Source: Chamaecrista fasciculata
Lineage: Eukaryota; Streptophyta; Magnoliopsida; Fabales; Fabaceae
NCBI GenBank assembly: GCA_003254925.1
Contig: QANZ01007743.1
Coordinates: 43,635 to 107,634 of the forward strand
DNA: 64,000 bases
Direction of reading: 5' to 3'
Shown here: piece by piece, positions 37,471-49,472 of the stretch
Position numbering within the stretch: the stretch's first letter is position 1
Layout of the letters: each line of letters starts with the position of its first letter
The notes under the pieces: model-generated
Seen by the model: only the letters and a program-made list of their open reading frames with translations
Told to the model about the DNA's origin: nothing
Database searches by the model: none
Program-made: the position numbers and the translations under genes

Positions 37471-40400
37471 TGCCATAAACGACAATCTATAACAATTCAT
37501 CATAAAAATCTCAAAAATCATAACAATCTCAATGAAAAAGACAGATGAAATAATTAATATTGTAACACAACCTGGTGATATTGGTGTTCAAACACATACC
37601 AACTTGTTAATAGTAGGTGATGTCTTGGTAGTGTTTTTCTCATTGCAAAAAATAGGAGATCTTTTAGTTTTTTATTTTCTGAGGAATGGAGATTTTTTGG
37701 AGGATTCAATTCATGAATGATTATAACAAGTTAGTATATATTGACGGCTGGTATAAAAAGGCTGCATGTGAATGGGAAGGAATGAGACGTTGGGTTTTGT
37801 TTGGATATGAGAATTTGACAAACAAGCTCGAAATGCTGCTTAACCACACTTCTAAGTTCAATTTGTGACCGTAGAAACCCCTAAACTACCTTCCAAGCCA
37901 AGCCTTCCTCTATAAGCTCATTGCCTTATTGACCATTTGCTCACGTAAGTTGATTGTAAAAAATACAAGTCTTGAAAAAAATCATATCCCAATAAGTGTC
38001 GAACTAATATACCTCCAAATTGGATCCTCTAAATTTAATTTTTCTAGAGTTCTCTGCATTTGAGTAAGTTTTGATCGACCGTCAGATTTTTTGTTCGCCG
38101 CTAAAATTGCGGCACGTGGCGACCACTTTAATTTAAAACACACGATTTCATTTATGTTTATGGGTGTTGATTGGCTGGCGATCCATTACAGAGAACTATA
38201 GAGGGATTTTGAATCTAGAGGATCTGGGTCCCTAATACCTCATGTCTTGCCAATGTACGAAAGAATGATTCAAAGAGAGAGAAAAAAAATAACTAAGTGG
38301 ATTTTTCTAAAATAAAAATTCCTTTTCTAACACATGGAATCAACAACATAAATGTGATAGAGCTCTCTCATTTATAGGAGAAGGAAAGAGTAGAGAAACT
38401 AAAACTATTCAATGTGAGCTTAAATTTCTATTGGTGCAGTCACCATGTAACTCCTATGGCAACACCAACTTCGAGCGATGTATGCGGGCTTGTACAACCT
38501 CCGGTTGAGGTTGTTTTAGGTGTCATTTTCTTCATCTTTCCATGATCTTTCTAATGATTCACCCATGACCGATTTTTTCATAGATAGATATTTGGATTCT
38601 AAAATCCAATACATTCAATCTAACTTAATTCACACAATCATAAGAGTAAAAGTGTAAAACTAGAACGTTAGAATTCTAGTTTGGGTTTATTTGGTTATTA
38701 TTGATTAAATTATTTATTTTTGTGTAGTCTTAAGTACTAGATTCTTAATTACTGACATGTTCAAAAAAATGCATTTTTTTTTTATCAATATCTAATTGTA
38801 TTTATGGTTGCTAGTTTTGTTGCTATGTTAAAATGAATAGTTCCTCCAAATTAAATGAGCTAACCTATCAACTCCTCCAACCCAACTCATGCTTTTATAA
38901 TTTGGGTCAATTTAGATTTATTTAATCTTTTTTTCAAAATTCAACCCGAATCGTTCTAAAAAATAATTAATCCAATTCAACTTATACTACTTCACAAACA
39001 CCTTGCCTAGTACTCCTATATGATTAGTGGTAAGCAACGAAGCATTAATTGTTATTTTAGAAATAGCACATGAATTGATTGAATTCTTTGGTCTCATTCT
39101 CAAGATTCAATTACCACCGTCAAGTTCAGGGAATCATATAAGAAGAGAAAGCGAAAACTTGAAAATGGATATTTTGTCTAACTAAACAACATGGAAAAAT
39201 TGCAAGTTGCAAGCCATCTTTTATTTTACTTTGATTTATACCTAGTATCAACTACAAAGATATTCAAACTATCGCATAAAATTGCTTAAGCAATTTCTTT
39301 CCTGTAAATTTATTCTCTTGTATTAGATAGGCTAAGAGAGGAGAACAACAATTGCAAATTGCATGGACTACCCTCCTTTCTAAAAAAAAATATTTCACAT
39401 CTCTATCTTTTTAATTATGCAAATTGCAAACTCTTTTCCTCAAGTATTATTTAACCATATATACCTGATTTCCCTTTAATCATATGATGATAAACCTTAG
39501 AAAGTACGTACAAGAAAATAGACTCCATTGATTTGAAGATTATTTGGGAAGGGCATTTTATTCATTTTCCTTTTATATCTATTTTACTTTCCCTCCTATA
39601 TTTTTTATACCAAACATTTTAAATCTTTATATACTTTACGTTCCCTCCATTACTTTTTCTTTGCCCCATAATTTTTCCATTTTAAAACATTTTACTTTAC
39701 TTATGTTATTTCATACCAAACGGACCCTAAGATTTTTGTGATTAGCTACTTAGCTACAACACGAAGGTTGATTGATAAAATTTTTAGACGCTGAATTTAT
39801 TTATAAATGAACAAACAAAATAACATCAGGTTTAAAAAAACAAAAAAAAAAAAAAAGATTTTTTCGAATCTCCCTGAGGCCACTTAATTTTACTTGGTGG
39901 GCATCTCTCTCTAGGGAGACTTCCTAGCGCACAAGGGCTAGTTGAGTAACTGTTCTGGATAAAATTGCTTGCGGTTTAGGTCTATGCAGTAATCCTTTGG
40001 GTTGGGCCTCTGTCGGTCTCTCCGACATGCCTCTAGCACTCTGCTCGGTAGTTATGGGAGTGTCTTCCTTTACTACCACTTCTCACTTACCAAAAATAAA
40101 AAATAAGATTAGGTTTTGTGGGACTAAAATTATATGAATTTTGTACATTTTTGTTAAGGAGTTGATTAATAAAATTAAAAAAAATGGTAAAATTTTTGTA
40201 TAATCGATTATAAGAAGGAATATAAAAACATTTTATAATAAATAATTTAGCAACAAAAATATAAAAAATGTTACATATTTTTTAGTTATCTGTTTAGATA
40301 TTTTATAATCTATTTTAAAATCAAACTTTTCTTCTTTTTGATCTAACAAACTGTATGTGATATTTGTTCATTATCATGTGTCCTTTACCCTAGTTTATTT

Positions 40401-40856
40401 GAGTACTTTAATAACTCAGTTTAATTTCAAGTTTTCAGCTTTTGTAAGAACAAACTGAAGAATGAGAATGAGCTCTTATGATGAGGTTCTAATGATGAAA
40501 TTAGTCTAAAATTATTTAAAGTATATAAACAATGAAAGAGAATTAACCAACCTTATATCGACTAAAGTTTGCCTACATAGAAGATTGTTGAAGGGTTCAT
40601 GAGTCATTTCATATGGTATAATCATTCTTACTTCTTAGCACTTAAGACACAACTTTTTAATTTAAATGTCATTTCAATATTCTTTTTTTTTTTCCTTCTA
40701 ATTTTTTTTAAAAATTTTTATCATATATCAAATTTGCATTTTTTTATGTGATTTTTTTTTTTCAAAAAAAAATCTATTTCAACATAAAATTTGAAGAAAA
40801 ATGACCCTTGATAACACCTTGTAGAATGTAGATCATGTCTTACTTTGAGACGACCT

Positions 40857-41250
40857 TGTTGGGGATTTCTCATAATAATTTCGAGTCGCGTCTCTAGGAC
40901 ACTGTCCTAAAGAGATATTTCGGTATCCCACTAATTAGAAACCGGCACTCTCACAGGATTAAACGAAATCTTCCTCAATGTCACACAAAGAGGGATACAG
41001 AATAGCAAAAGGAAACTTAGAGACTCTGATACAACAAAAGAGAGAGGCTGCTCATGTTTAGAAATTAGGGTTCTCATGTATATATATAAGGTCTAATAAA
41101 ATATTTATTAATTATAATAATTAATAAAATGTTTATTAATTATAATAATTAATAAAATAGTATACCAAAAATAACCTCAACCTTCATATCTGTTTTGTGT
41201 AGGCAATGTGAGCTTATTTTACACACCTAATATTAGACTTAGGTCCAACA
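40857..41250 (-). repeat. 3' LTR of the Copia element
   Basis: A 394-bp LTR bounded by TGTTGG ... CCAACA. On the element's own (minus) strand it follows directly after a polypurine tract, GTGGGGGAT. It contains AATAAA-type signals within repeated AATTATAATAATTAATAAA. No second LTR is visible. Confidence 0.75.
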
Positions 41251-44200
41251 ATCCCCCACATGTGTAAAATAAAGAACCACATTTCTCATGAGTCTCACTC
41301 ATGGGCATAACCATTGTATCTAGTGTCTTTCCGACTATGAACTAGACCTAGACCAATAACACATAATACATAGAGTAGTTAGTGAAGCCTGCTTCTATGA
41401 ACCAACTACTCTTGTTGTATACTAGAGGCATTAAGAGTCAAATTATACCCCCACATTTCTGCTATTAACGACGTTTTTGCGCGTTACAACGGCCTTGAGC
41501 GTGCCTGTTTCATAAGGAATGCTCTAGAGATTTTGTTGGAATCTCATAGGAGCGGCCCCACTCCACATTCATCAAGGTGATTTCATTAAAGTGTATCTGC
41601 ACTTATACACAATCTCGTAGGAATATGAAATCATTAAGTACCTATGTACAACCTCACCAAAAATGCAGTATAGCACTATCACACACCATAGGAAGGGATA
41701 TATTAATTTAGTGCTACCAGAATTAACAGACGACTTGTTCTTCCCATTGAACCTTATTCATGGGATCATCAATCACAAAGGTTGGGTTGCCATCGTGGTT
41801 AATTTCAAGTTGGCCTAAATCCCATTCCCCTTGATGTTTAAGAAATTTGTTTCCTCCCAAGAGGCTTCGTTAACAGATCCGCAAGATTCACACTTGATTT
41901 TACGTAATCAATTGAGATTACACCATCTTTTAGCAGCTGCCTCATAATATTATGTCTCAATTGAATATGTCTGCTGTTGCCATTAAAAGTCTTATTTTTA
42001 GCCGTAGCTATCGCTAATTGGCTATCACAGTGTAATGAAATGGATGGAATTTGTATGTCACCTAATGGGATATTTGCTAAGAAGTTTTTCAACCACCCAG
42101 CCTCAGTTTCAGCCAACTCCAAAGTAACAAACTCAAAATCCCTTAAGGATTTAGTTATATTGCTTTGCTTGGCTGACGTCCACGTGACAACACCACCACC
42201 AAACATAAACACATAGCCAATAGTGGATTTTGTCTCATCTGAATTTGAAATCCAGTTACCATCACTGTATCCTTCTAATACAGCGGAAAATCCACTATAC
42301 AATATACCATAGTTATGGTACCTCTCAAATATCTTAATCTTACCAAGGCCTCCCAACGTTCATTGTTTGGACAATGAGTATATCTGCTCAATCTACACAC
42401 AGCATAAGCTATGTCAGGTCTGGTATAATTAATTAAATGCAACAGACTCTCAATAATCTGTGCATATTTAGATTGAGCCACAAGATCTCCTCTATTTTTC
42501 TTTAATTGCACATTAGAATCATAAGGAGTACTCACAGGAGATCTATCATATTGTTCAAACTTTCTCAGAACCTTCTCAATATAAAGTTCTTGAGAAAGTA
42601 AGATACAATTTCCATTCCTTATGATTTTAACACAAAAAATCAATTTCGCTTCACCCATTTCTTTCATATTAAAATTAGAAGCAAGAAAAGATTTTGTTTC
42701 AAGTATAATACACATAGTTGTACCACAAATTAGCATGGCATCCACATATAAGCATATAATAACACAATCATCATTTACAACTTGAGTGTAAACACATATT
42801 ACAACTTCAACAGAAGAGAAAATACCACTTAACAAAACTTCATTAAGTTTCTCATGCCATTATTTGGGTGCTTGTTTTAAACCATACAATGACTTCACTA
42901 ATTTACATACTTTATTCTCTTGACCAGGAACACTAAACCCTTCAGGTTGTATCAAATAAATTTCTTCATCTAAATCACCATTTAGATAAAACAGTTTTCA
43001 CATCAATTTAATGAATAAAAAGATTGTGAATTAATGCTAAAACAATCAAAATTCGCACATAAAAATTTCTGGTCACAAGAGAAAAGGTATCAAAATAATC
43101 AATATTTTCTTTTGTATATAGCTTTTAGCTGCCAACCTCGCTTTATATTTATCTATAAAACCATAGGGAAAAGTTTCCTTTTAAAAATTCATTTACAACC
43201 AATTGATTTTGCCCCTTGAGGCAAATCAACTAATACCCATGTTTTATTCTTATTTAAAGAACCAATCTCAACTTTAAAAGCTTCTTCCCATTTATCAGCA
43301 TCATGAGAAGAAACAACTTCATAAAAATTTTTAGGCTCATCTTCAACTAGAAAAGTATGAAAGTCATCTCCAAAAGATTTTTCTTCATTTTCTATCTCTT
43401 TTGCTTCTTCTCAAATTTTTCATTCAAAACATCATTTTCTAAAATGGAAGACGAAGCATAAGAGGTCTCAATATTTCTAAGAATATGCTCAACTTTCAAA
43501 GGAAAAATATTTTCAAAAATTTGCATCATTTGTCTCAATAATTTTGTTTTGATTCAAAACACCACCTCTTAAAATTAAGAATCTATATGCATTACTATTT
43601 TGAGCATAACCAATAAAAATACAATCAGAAGTTTTAGAACCCAATTTTCTCTTTTAAAAATAGGTAATAAAACTTTAATAAGACACCCCCACACTTTCAA
43701 ATATTTTAAATTAGGCACAAAACCTTTCCATAACTCGTAAAGTGTCTTACTAGTCTTCCTATGAGGAATTTTATTTTGTAGAAAACAAACAGATAACAAA
43801 GCTTCACTCCATAAATTATTATAAGCACCAGAACTAACAAGCAAAATACCCATAAGTTCTTTCAAAATAATTAATTTATGAAAGCAATTTTTCCACATTA
43901 AAAATGAACTTGCCAAAAACCATAAATGACAGATATGAACTCATCTATAATGTTAATTCATTCTACGATAGAAATAAAATAGTATAACCACATATAACCA
44001 AATGAGTGAGTTAATTGATATTGTATCAACACTCAAAATATACAAATCTTGATTACAATAACCCTTTCCCACAAATATATTATTCTTTGTCATTATAATC
44101 TTATAAGATTTAAATGACACTTTAATCCCAGCTTTCACTAATAGAGCAACAGAAACTAAAATTGCTTTCACAGTGGATATATACAGAACATCATTTAGTT

Positions 44201-44672
44201 GCAAACTATTTTCCGTTGTAAGCTTAATCACAACTTTTCATTTTCCTAGAACCTTGCTAGTTCCGGAGTTAATAAGATAGATTTTATCATCCCCTTCTTC
44301 AAAGAAGGAATGCAGTTCTTTATTAGAACAAATGTGCCTTGTAGCACCACAATCTATCACCCATTTTTCTATATCAGATATGAATAAAAAATTAAAGAGC
44401 ATACAATAATAATTGTCATCATCTCTATAAACCAAATTTTCATTTGATTTAAGAGGATTATCACACTTTTGATAATTTTTCCCAACTCTCATTAAATATT
44501 GCAATTTATGATGTTCTGATATATCACACATATAAAAATTATATTTCACATAACATTAAAATTAGATTCAATAAATTTGTAATCAGATTGCCCATAATTT
44601 TTAGCATAAAATAAATCAATTGTCAACATACCTCTCAAGTACTCAAGAATATCATGACTCTCAATTTAATTA
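40857..44672 (-). mobile_element. Decayed Ty1/Copia LTR retrotransposon, 5' part missing
   Basis: On the minus strand the order is: protease remnant (44549-44238, WVIDCGATRHIC where DSG is expected), GAG-pre-integrase region (44231-43953), integrase end (43916-43575), reverse transcriptase (about 43400-42275, with YVDA in place of YVDD and TRPDIAYAV), and RNase H (42356-41838, ending VNLADLLTKPLGRK), then the polypurine tract and LTR. Order protease-integrase-RT-RNase H is that of Copia. Frameshifts and stops separate the pieces, so it cannot be active. The 5' LTR and gag are not found; a Mutator-like element abuts the protease end. Confidence 0.9.
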
Positions 44673-45913
44673 GGGTAAATTACAGAGAAGGGCCCTGTGG
44701 TTTGACCCAATTTCAGATAGGGTCCATGTGGTTTAAAAAGTTTCAAAATGGGGCCTGTGGTTTGCTCCGTTAACAAAAAGGGTCCTGAGGTTCGAAAATC
44801 TTGGCTAAAATACTATTTTAAGACTCTAACTATTAATTTTTATGCGTTTGACTCCCTATTTGTGAGAGAAGGACTTTGACGTAACAAAAGAAAAGTTTCC
44901 TGGAAATAAATGAAATTTCACCCAAATTTTCTAGTTGCTCTTTATCTCCAGAATGCTCATCGTCGAACTAGATCTATCTCTTCGCCTAACTAACTGCCAT
45001 AGGGTCCTGTTTTTCAACTCAAGTTGTTATTTTTTCATATCCCATCTTGATAACAAAGTGACTCAAGTCAAGTAAAATGTTATTTTCTTCGTCTTTCAGT
45101 TTCACCTAAATCTCCTGTCTCCCAGCAATGATGATTTTTTCCAACATTATTATCACAGGGATATATTTCCACAGGGAAATTCACAAGGGCGAGGAATCTG
45201 AATATTCTTTGTCATCAAGAAGCAGAATCCACAGAAATTAAGGCATAAGCAGAGGACGACGATGACGATGACCTTCTTCATCAACTATTTCTTGTTCTTG
45301 ATGCTGCTGCTCCAGCTCACATACTTTCCCCTCCTCATCCACCGACGCCACCGGGTTTCGACAGGAGGACGTGATGCCGGCACCGGAGAAGTAGCAATCG
45401 AAGGGCTTGCCGGAGGGGAGAAGGCGAAGACGGTGAGCTCGGCGCCGCAGATTCCGGCGATCTCATCGGTTTTCTTGCAGAGGTCGTCTCGGAATTTGGC
45501 GAAGGTGACGATCGAAGAGAGCTGTGTCATCGTAATTTGGCGCTGCAGATTCCGGCGATGTCATCGGTTTTCGTATTTTTGGGTGAGATAGATTCCGGCG
45601 ATGAAGAGATAGATCTAGTTCCACGATGAGCATTCTGGAGATAAAGAGCAACTAGAAAATTTGGGTGAAATTTCATTTATTTCCAGTAAACTTTTCTTTT
45701 GTTACGTCAAAGTCCTTCTCTCACAAATAGGGAGTCAAATGCATAAAAATTAATAGTTAGGGTCTTAAAATAGTATTTTAGCCAAGATTTTCGAACCTCA
45801 GGACCCTTTTTGTTAACGGAGCAAACCACAGGCCCCAATTTGAAACTTTTTAAACCACATGGACCCTATCTGAAATTGGGTCAAACCACAGGGCCCTTCT
45901 CTGTAATTTACCC
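44673..45913. mobile_element. Pack-MULE: Mutator-like element with a MADS-box fragment
   Basis: The element is 1241 bp, with inverted repeats of roughly 310 bp beginning GGGTAAATTACAGAGAAGGG and nearly identical on both arms. Perfect 9-bp target duplications ATTTAATTA (44664-44672, 45914-45922) flank it. The central 0.6 kb is GC-richer than the surroundings and contains part of a type I MADS-box gene. Such capture of gene pieces between long Mutator termini defines a Pack-MULE. No transposase is present. High arm identity suggests recent movement. Confidence 0.85.
45385..45530 (-). pseudogene. Captured type I MADS-box fragment
   Basis: Starting at the ATG at 45530, residues 8-39 align without gaps to the middle of a type I (AGL28/29/62-like) MADS domain: VTF.K.R..L.KK..EI..ICGAEL...FSP. 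The basic N-terminal DNA-contact residues are mostly missing or changed (Phe and Asp-Asp in place of the Arg-Arg and Gly). After FSP the reading continues in the +1 frame with SGKPF, as in intact relatives, so a frameshift is present. It is carried inside the Pack-MULE and is not a working transcription factor. Confidence 0.7.
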
Positions 45914-46080
45914 ATTTAATTATTAACCTCTTATAAGCAAAATAGTGAATCTACGGTCTCCTCCATACCGCATGGCACAAGATTGCAAGCTCCTCCGCGT
46001 CGCACAGGATCGCAACTCCTTTGCATTCTCCAGCACAGCCGTTCTCTCCAACGCCACAAATTTCCTTTGATTAAATATAA

Positions 46081-47785
46081 GGGTAAATTACAGTTTTGTA
46101 CCTGTAATTAGGGGCAATTCCACTTTGGTACCTTGAAAGAAAAATTTTTGCATTTTAGTGCCCCGTGGTTTGCTCCGTTACCACTTTAGTACCCTGTGAT
46201 TATTTTCTATTAGGATTTAACGGCAAATGTACGTTAAAATGTCAAAAATCTCCCAACAAGTCTTCTCTTATGCGTTTAAGTCATTTTCCTCTACTAAAAG
46301 GGATCAAAACATAAAGAATTAATTATAAAAGGGTCTTTAGAATTCTAATATTACAGAATTTTTTTCTTTTCATAAGATTTCTTTTGAATAGGTCCTTATT
46401 TAAATACACTTTAATCCCAAAAGTTTATGATCTTTATCAAAATAATCCTTAGAACCTTAAAAACACAAATGAGTATCTATGATTTATCAAAAAATCCCCA
46501 TGTTCAACTATAATTTTCATTCAAATACACTGCAAACAAATCAAAAACCCTAATTTTTTCCAAAATCAAATCCCACAAATCAAAACCCTCTCAACAACAA
46601 AATCAACATCATCAACGACCAATTTCTTCATACCCTCAGGAATCAAAGTTCAAAACTAAAGAATTCAATTAATTTCAAGAAACTCAGAGAACAACGACTC
46701 CTCCTGAATCCGATCATTATTATTCTCCTCTTGAAGAACCTCAGCCTGTTCGGTAACAGAAACCGGCGGAGATTCAACTCTGGCAGGCAACTGAGACGAC
46801 TTTTAGATCATCACCGCCGTAGCACCGACAAGAATTGCAGCTCCGGCATAGCTTTTGAGCTTCTGAGCAATGTGGCCGTTTCCGCTGCCACTGGGAGAAT
46901 AAGCTCTAATTCGATTCCGAGAAGTACGAGAATTTGGGAGTGCAAATCGAAGAGTGTGAGAAGGAGAGTTGTTGTTAGAAGTGAAATTGAGAGAGAAAAG
47001 AGAAGATGATGCAGTGGTGAAGGTTGAAGTCATGGCGGAGTTGGGGTTTATGGTGGGAGGAGAAAACGAAGTGAACTTTTGGGAATTTTGAAATGGAAGT
47101 GAAGCTATGAGAGAGGGTTAGGTTGACTTTTGGGGTTTAAAGTTTAAACTATGTATGAAGTTTTTTTTTTTTTTTTTCTGGAGTTTGTTTGTGGGTAGGT
47201 GATCAAATTAATTGAATTCCTTAGTTTTGAATTTTGATTCCTTAGGGTATGAAGAAATTGGTTGTTGATGATGTTGATTTTGTTGTTGAGAGGGTTTCTG
47301 ATTTGAGGGGCTTGATTTTGGAAAAATTTAGGGGTTTTGATTTGTTTGTAGTGTACTTGAATGAAAATTTTAGTTGAATATGAGAATTTTTTTAATAAAT
47401 CATAGATGCTCATTTGTTTTTTGAGGTTCTAAGGACTATTTTGATAAAGATCATAAACTTTTGGGATTAAAGTGTAATTCAAAAGAAATCTTATGAAAAG
47501 GAGAAATTCTATAATATTAGAATTCTAAAGACCCTTTTATAATTAATTCTTTATGTTTTGATCCCTTTTAGTCGAGGGAAAGGACTTAAACACATAAGCG
47601 AAGACTTGTTGGGAGATTTTTGACATTTTAACATACATTTGCCGTTAAATCCTAACAGAAAATAATCACAGGGTACCAAAGTGGTAACGGAGCAAACCAC
47701 GGGATACCAAACTGCAAAAATTTTTCTTTCAGAGTACCAAAGTGGAACCGCCTCTAACCACAGGGTACCAAACTGCAATTTACCT
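46081..47785. mobile_element. Pack-MULE with a plastid-protein-like fragment
   Basis: The element is 1705 bp, with long inverted repeats (about 550-600 bp per arm) beginning GGGTAAATTACAG and 9-bp target duplications TAAATATAA (46072-46080, 47786-47794), both perfect. The arms are related to those of 19185-20350. The centre (about 46680-47035) holds a coding-like segment. The words TCTCCAGCACAGCCGTTCTC lie on both outer sides (46028, 47804), beyond the duplications. Confidence 0.85.
46670..47033 (-). pseudogene. Captured N-terminal fragment of a plastid-protein-like gene
   Basis: From the ATG at 47033 there is a 76-codon frame with a Ser/Thr/Asn-rich transit-peptide-like start and a hydrophobic segment, KLKSYAGAAILVGATAVMI, then a stop. 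Past the stop the same frame goes on with SSQLPARVESPPVSVTEQ and EESLFSEFLE. The layout recalls the N-terminus of plastid TPR proteins such as SLOW GREEN 1; this is from memory and uncertain. The stop and the missing rest make it a fragment. Confidence 0.5.
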
Positions 47786-48118
47786 TAAATATAATGCTTA
47801 ATTCTCCAGCACAGCCGTTCTCCCTAATTTTTTTTAAAATAATTTATCCTAAAAATTTCTCTCTTTTTTCCTTTTTGGTGGTAAGACCTAAAAATATCTC
47901 TCAAGAGTCAAGTCATTAATTCGAACATGGAAAATATTTCATAGACATTCTTTCAATATTTTCATTCTTATCAATATTCTTTAAAAAAAAATCCTCTAAT
48001 TAAATTAGATAAGTCTCCTTTGACCTACTCTCATAAAGAAGATATCTAATGTTTTTCAATTTTGACCGAGTTCAACTCATTTAAGGAACACAAGTGTTAT
48101 CATGTTATGTAATTGTAA

Positions 48119-49067
48119 GAGAAAACTACATTTTGGTCCTTGAATTGTTACTGAGCCAACGATTTAGTCCATGAATTGTAAGAAAATACAAATCAGTCCT
48201 TGAATTTTACACCACCATCAACTTTTTGGTCCCTGAGCTGTTAAATAATGATATGACAATGTTGAATGGTTATGTGGTCTCCAAATCAACTATCCTACTC
48301 AAATTCATTTTATACATAATAAAAAATAATTTAGTCCATGTCTTCTATCTACAAGCAAGTCCCTCTCACGTGCATTCTCTCGCCTCCCTCATGCCCCCCT
48401 CCCCCCACATGCACATGACCTCCACACTCCACATCACCATCTCCCACGTTGCGAGTGAGCACCGACCCAAACTTCACTTGCAAGTCTCCCACAAGCTGTG
48501 TCGTTGCATTGACACTGTTGTCTGGCTCGAGAGATTCGTCGCTTGACGTTCGATCGGATCTATCACGATCCATCTTAGCCTCAACCCTTCTTCGGCCTTC
48601 GCGCACACTAGAAACCTCGTCAGAACTTTAACCGCGACTTCCAATTTGACAGCGTCGATCCGAAACAGAGAGCTCCTGTACCAACTAGAGACCGTCTTGA
48701 TCTCCACCGCACTAGAGAGTAAGAGATTTTGTCGATAATAAAGATCCACTAACCAAGAACAATACAAATGTATGATCTATTTTAAGTTATTTTTTATGAT
48801 ATGTAAAATAAATCTGAGTAGGACAGTTGATTTAGAGGTCACATAACCATTTAATAGTGCCACATCATCAAGCTAACTAACGATTAGCAGCTCATGGACC
48901 AAAAGGTTGACGGTGGTGTAAGATTCAGGGACTATTTTGTATTTTTTTACAATGCAAGGACCAAAATGTTGACAGTGGTGTAAAATTCATGGACTGATTC
49001 GTATTTTTTAACAATTCAAAGAATAAATAGTTGACTCAGTAACCATGGACCAAAAGTAAATTTTCTC
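48119..49067. mobile_element. Mutator-like element upstream of PCFS4
   Basis: The element is 949 bp. The termini GAGAAAACTACATTTTGG and the diverged complement at the right have arms of about 230 bp. Perfect 9-bp duplications TAATTGTAA (48110-48118, 49068-49076) flank it. The GC-richer middle (about 48350-48720) could be captured DNA: a 97-codon minus-strand frame crosses it, but I recognise no family. It ends about 400 bp before the PCFS4 start codon. Confidence 0.75.
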
Positions 49068-49224
49068 TAATTGTAATCATTTTGTTAGAACTTTTTATTC
49101 GGATAATCTGACTCTGTAGACTTGGATGTAAGTAATAAAACACAAGTGTAGTGGCTTCGGACACCCTCAGATTCTGTGGGGTCCCATTAAAACCGTCTCA
49201 TAAACATCCATTCTCAACTCTCAA

Positions 49225-49472
49225 GCACACTCATTTCTCATTTCTTCTCTCTCTCTTCTTCTGAAAATCCTTCAAATTAAGGTAAAGGCTAATCCAATTT
49301 AAGGCCTCACTCAAATAATCAAATCCAAACTTCACTCTCTCTTCTTCTTCTTTCTCTTTGGCGCCGAATTCCCTAAACTCCTTCGATGGTCGTACAGAAA
49401 AACCCTGATCCAATTCTCACCCTCTCGAGGTGGGCCAAAACCCTAACCCTAGGGATAGTCTGATCTATCTCC
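49225..49472 (+). promoter_or_regulatory. Pyrimidine-rich leader/promoter of PCFS4
   Basis: A CT-rich stretch (CTTCTCTCTCTCTTCTTCTG at 49243-49262) lies about 215 bases ahead of the start codon, as is common around plant core promoters and leaders. No clear TATA box is seen. Confidence 0.35.

Larger units (their letters stand above)
34661..40856. other. Gene-poor AT-rich intergenic DNA
   Basis: I find no supportable gene over about 6 kb. A degraded GC-patched repeat lies at 36320-37135, an unexplained reading frame at 37172-37470, and an unclassified repeat-like stretch at about 39860-40100 with a GC content above its surroundings. The remainder is AT-rich sequence with stops in all frames. 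Confidence 0.6.

Noticed and set aside
39860..40100. A SINE or gene fragment with higher GC content.
   Set aside because: A B-box-like GATTCGAA is present on the minus strand, but I could not find an A box, tail or flanking repeat, so it is noted only in the intergenic entry.
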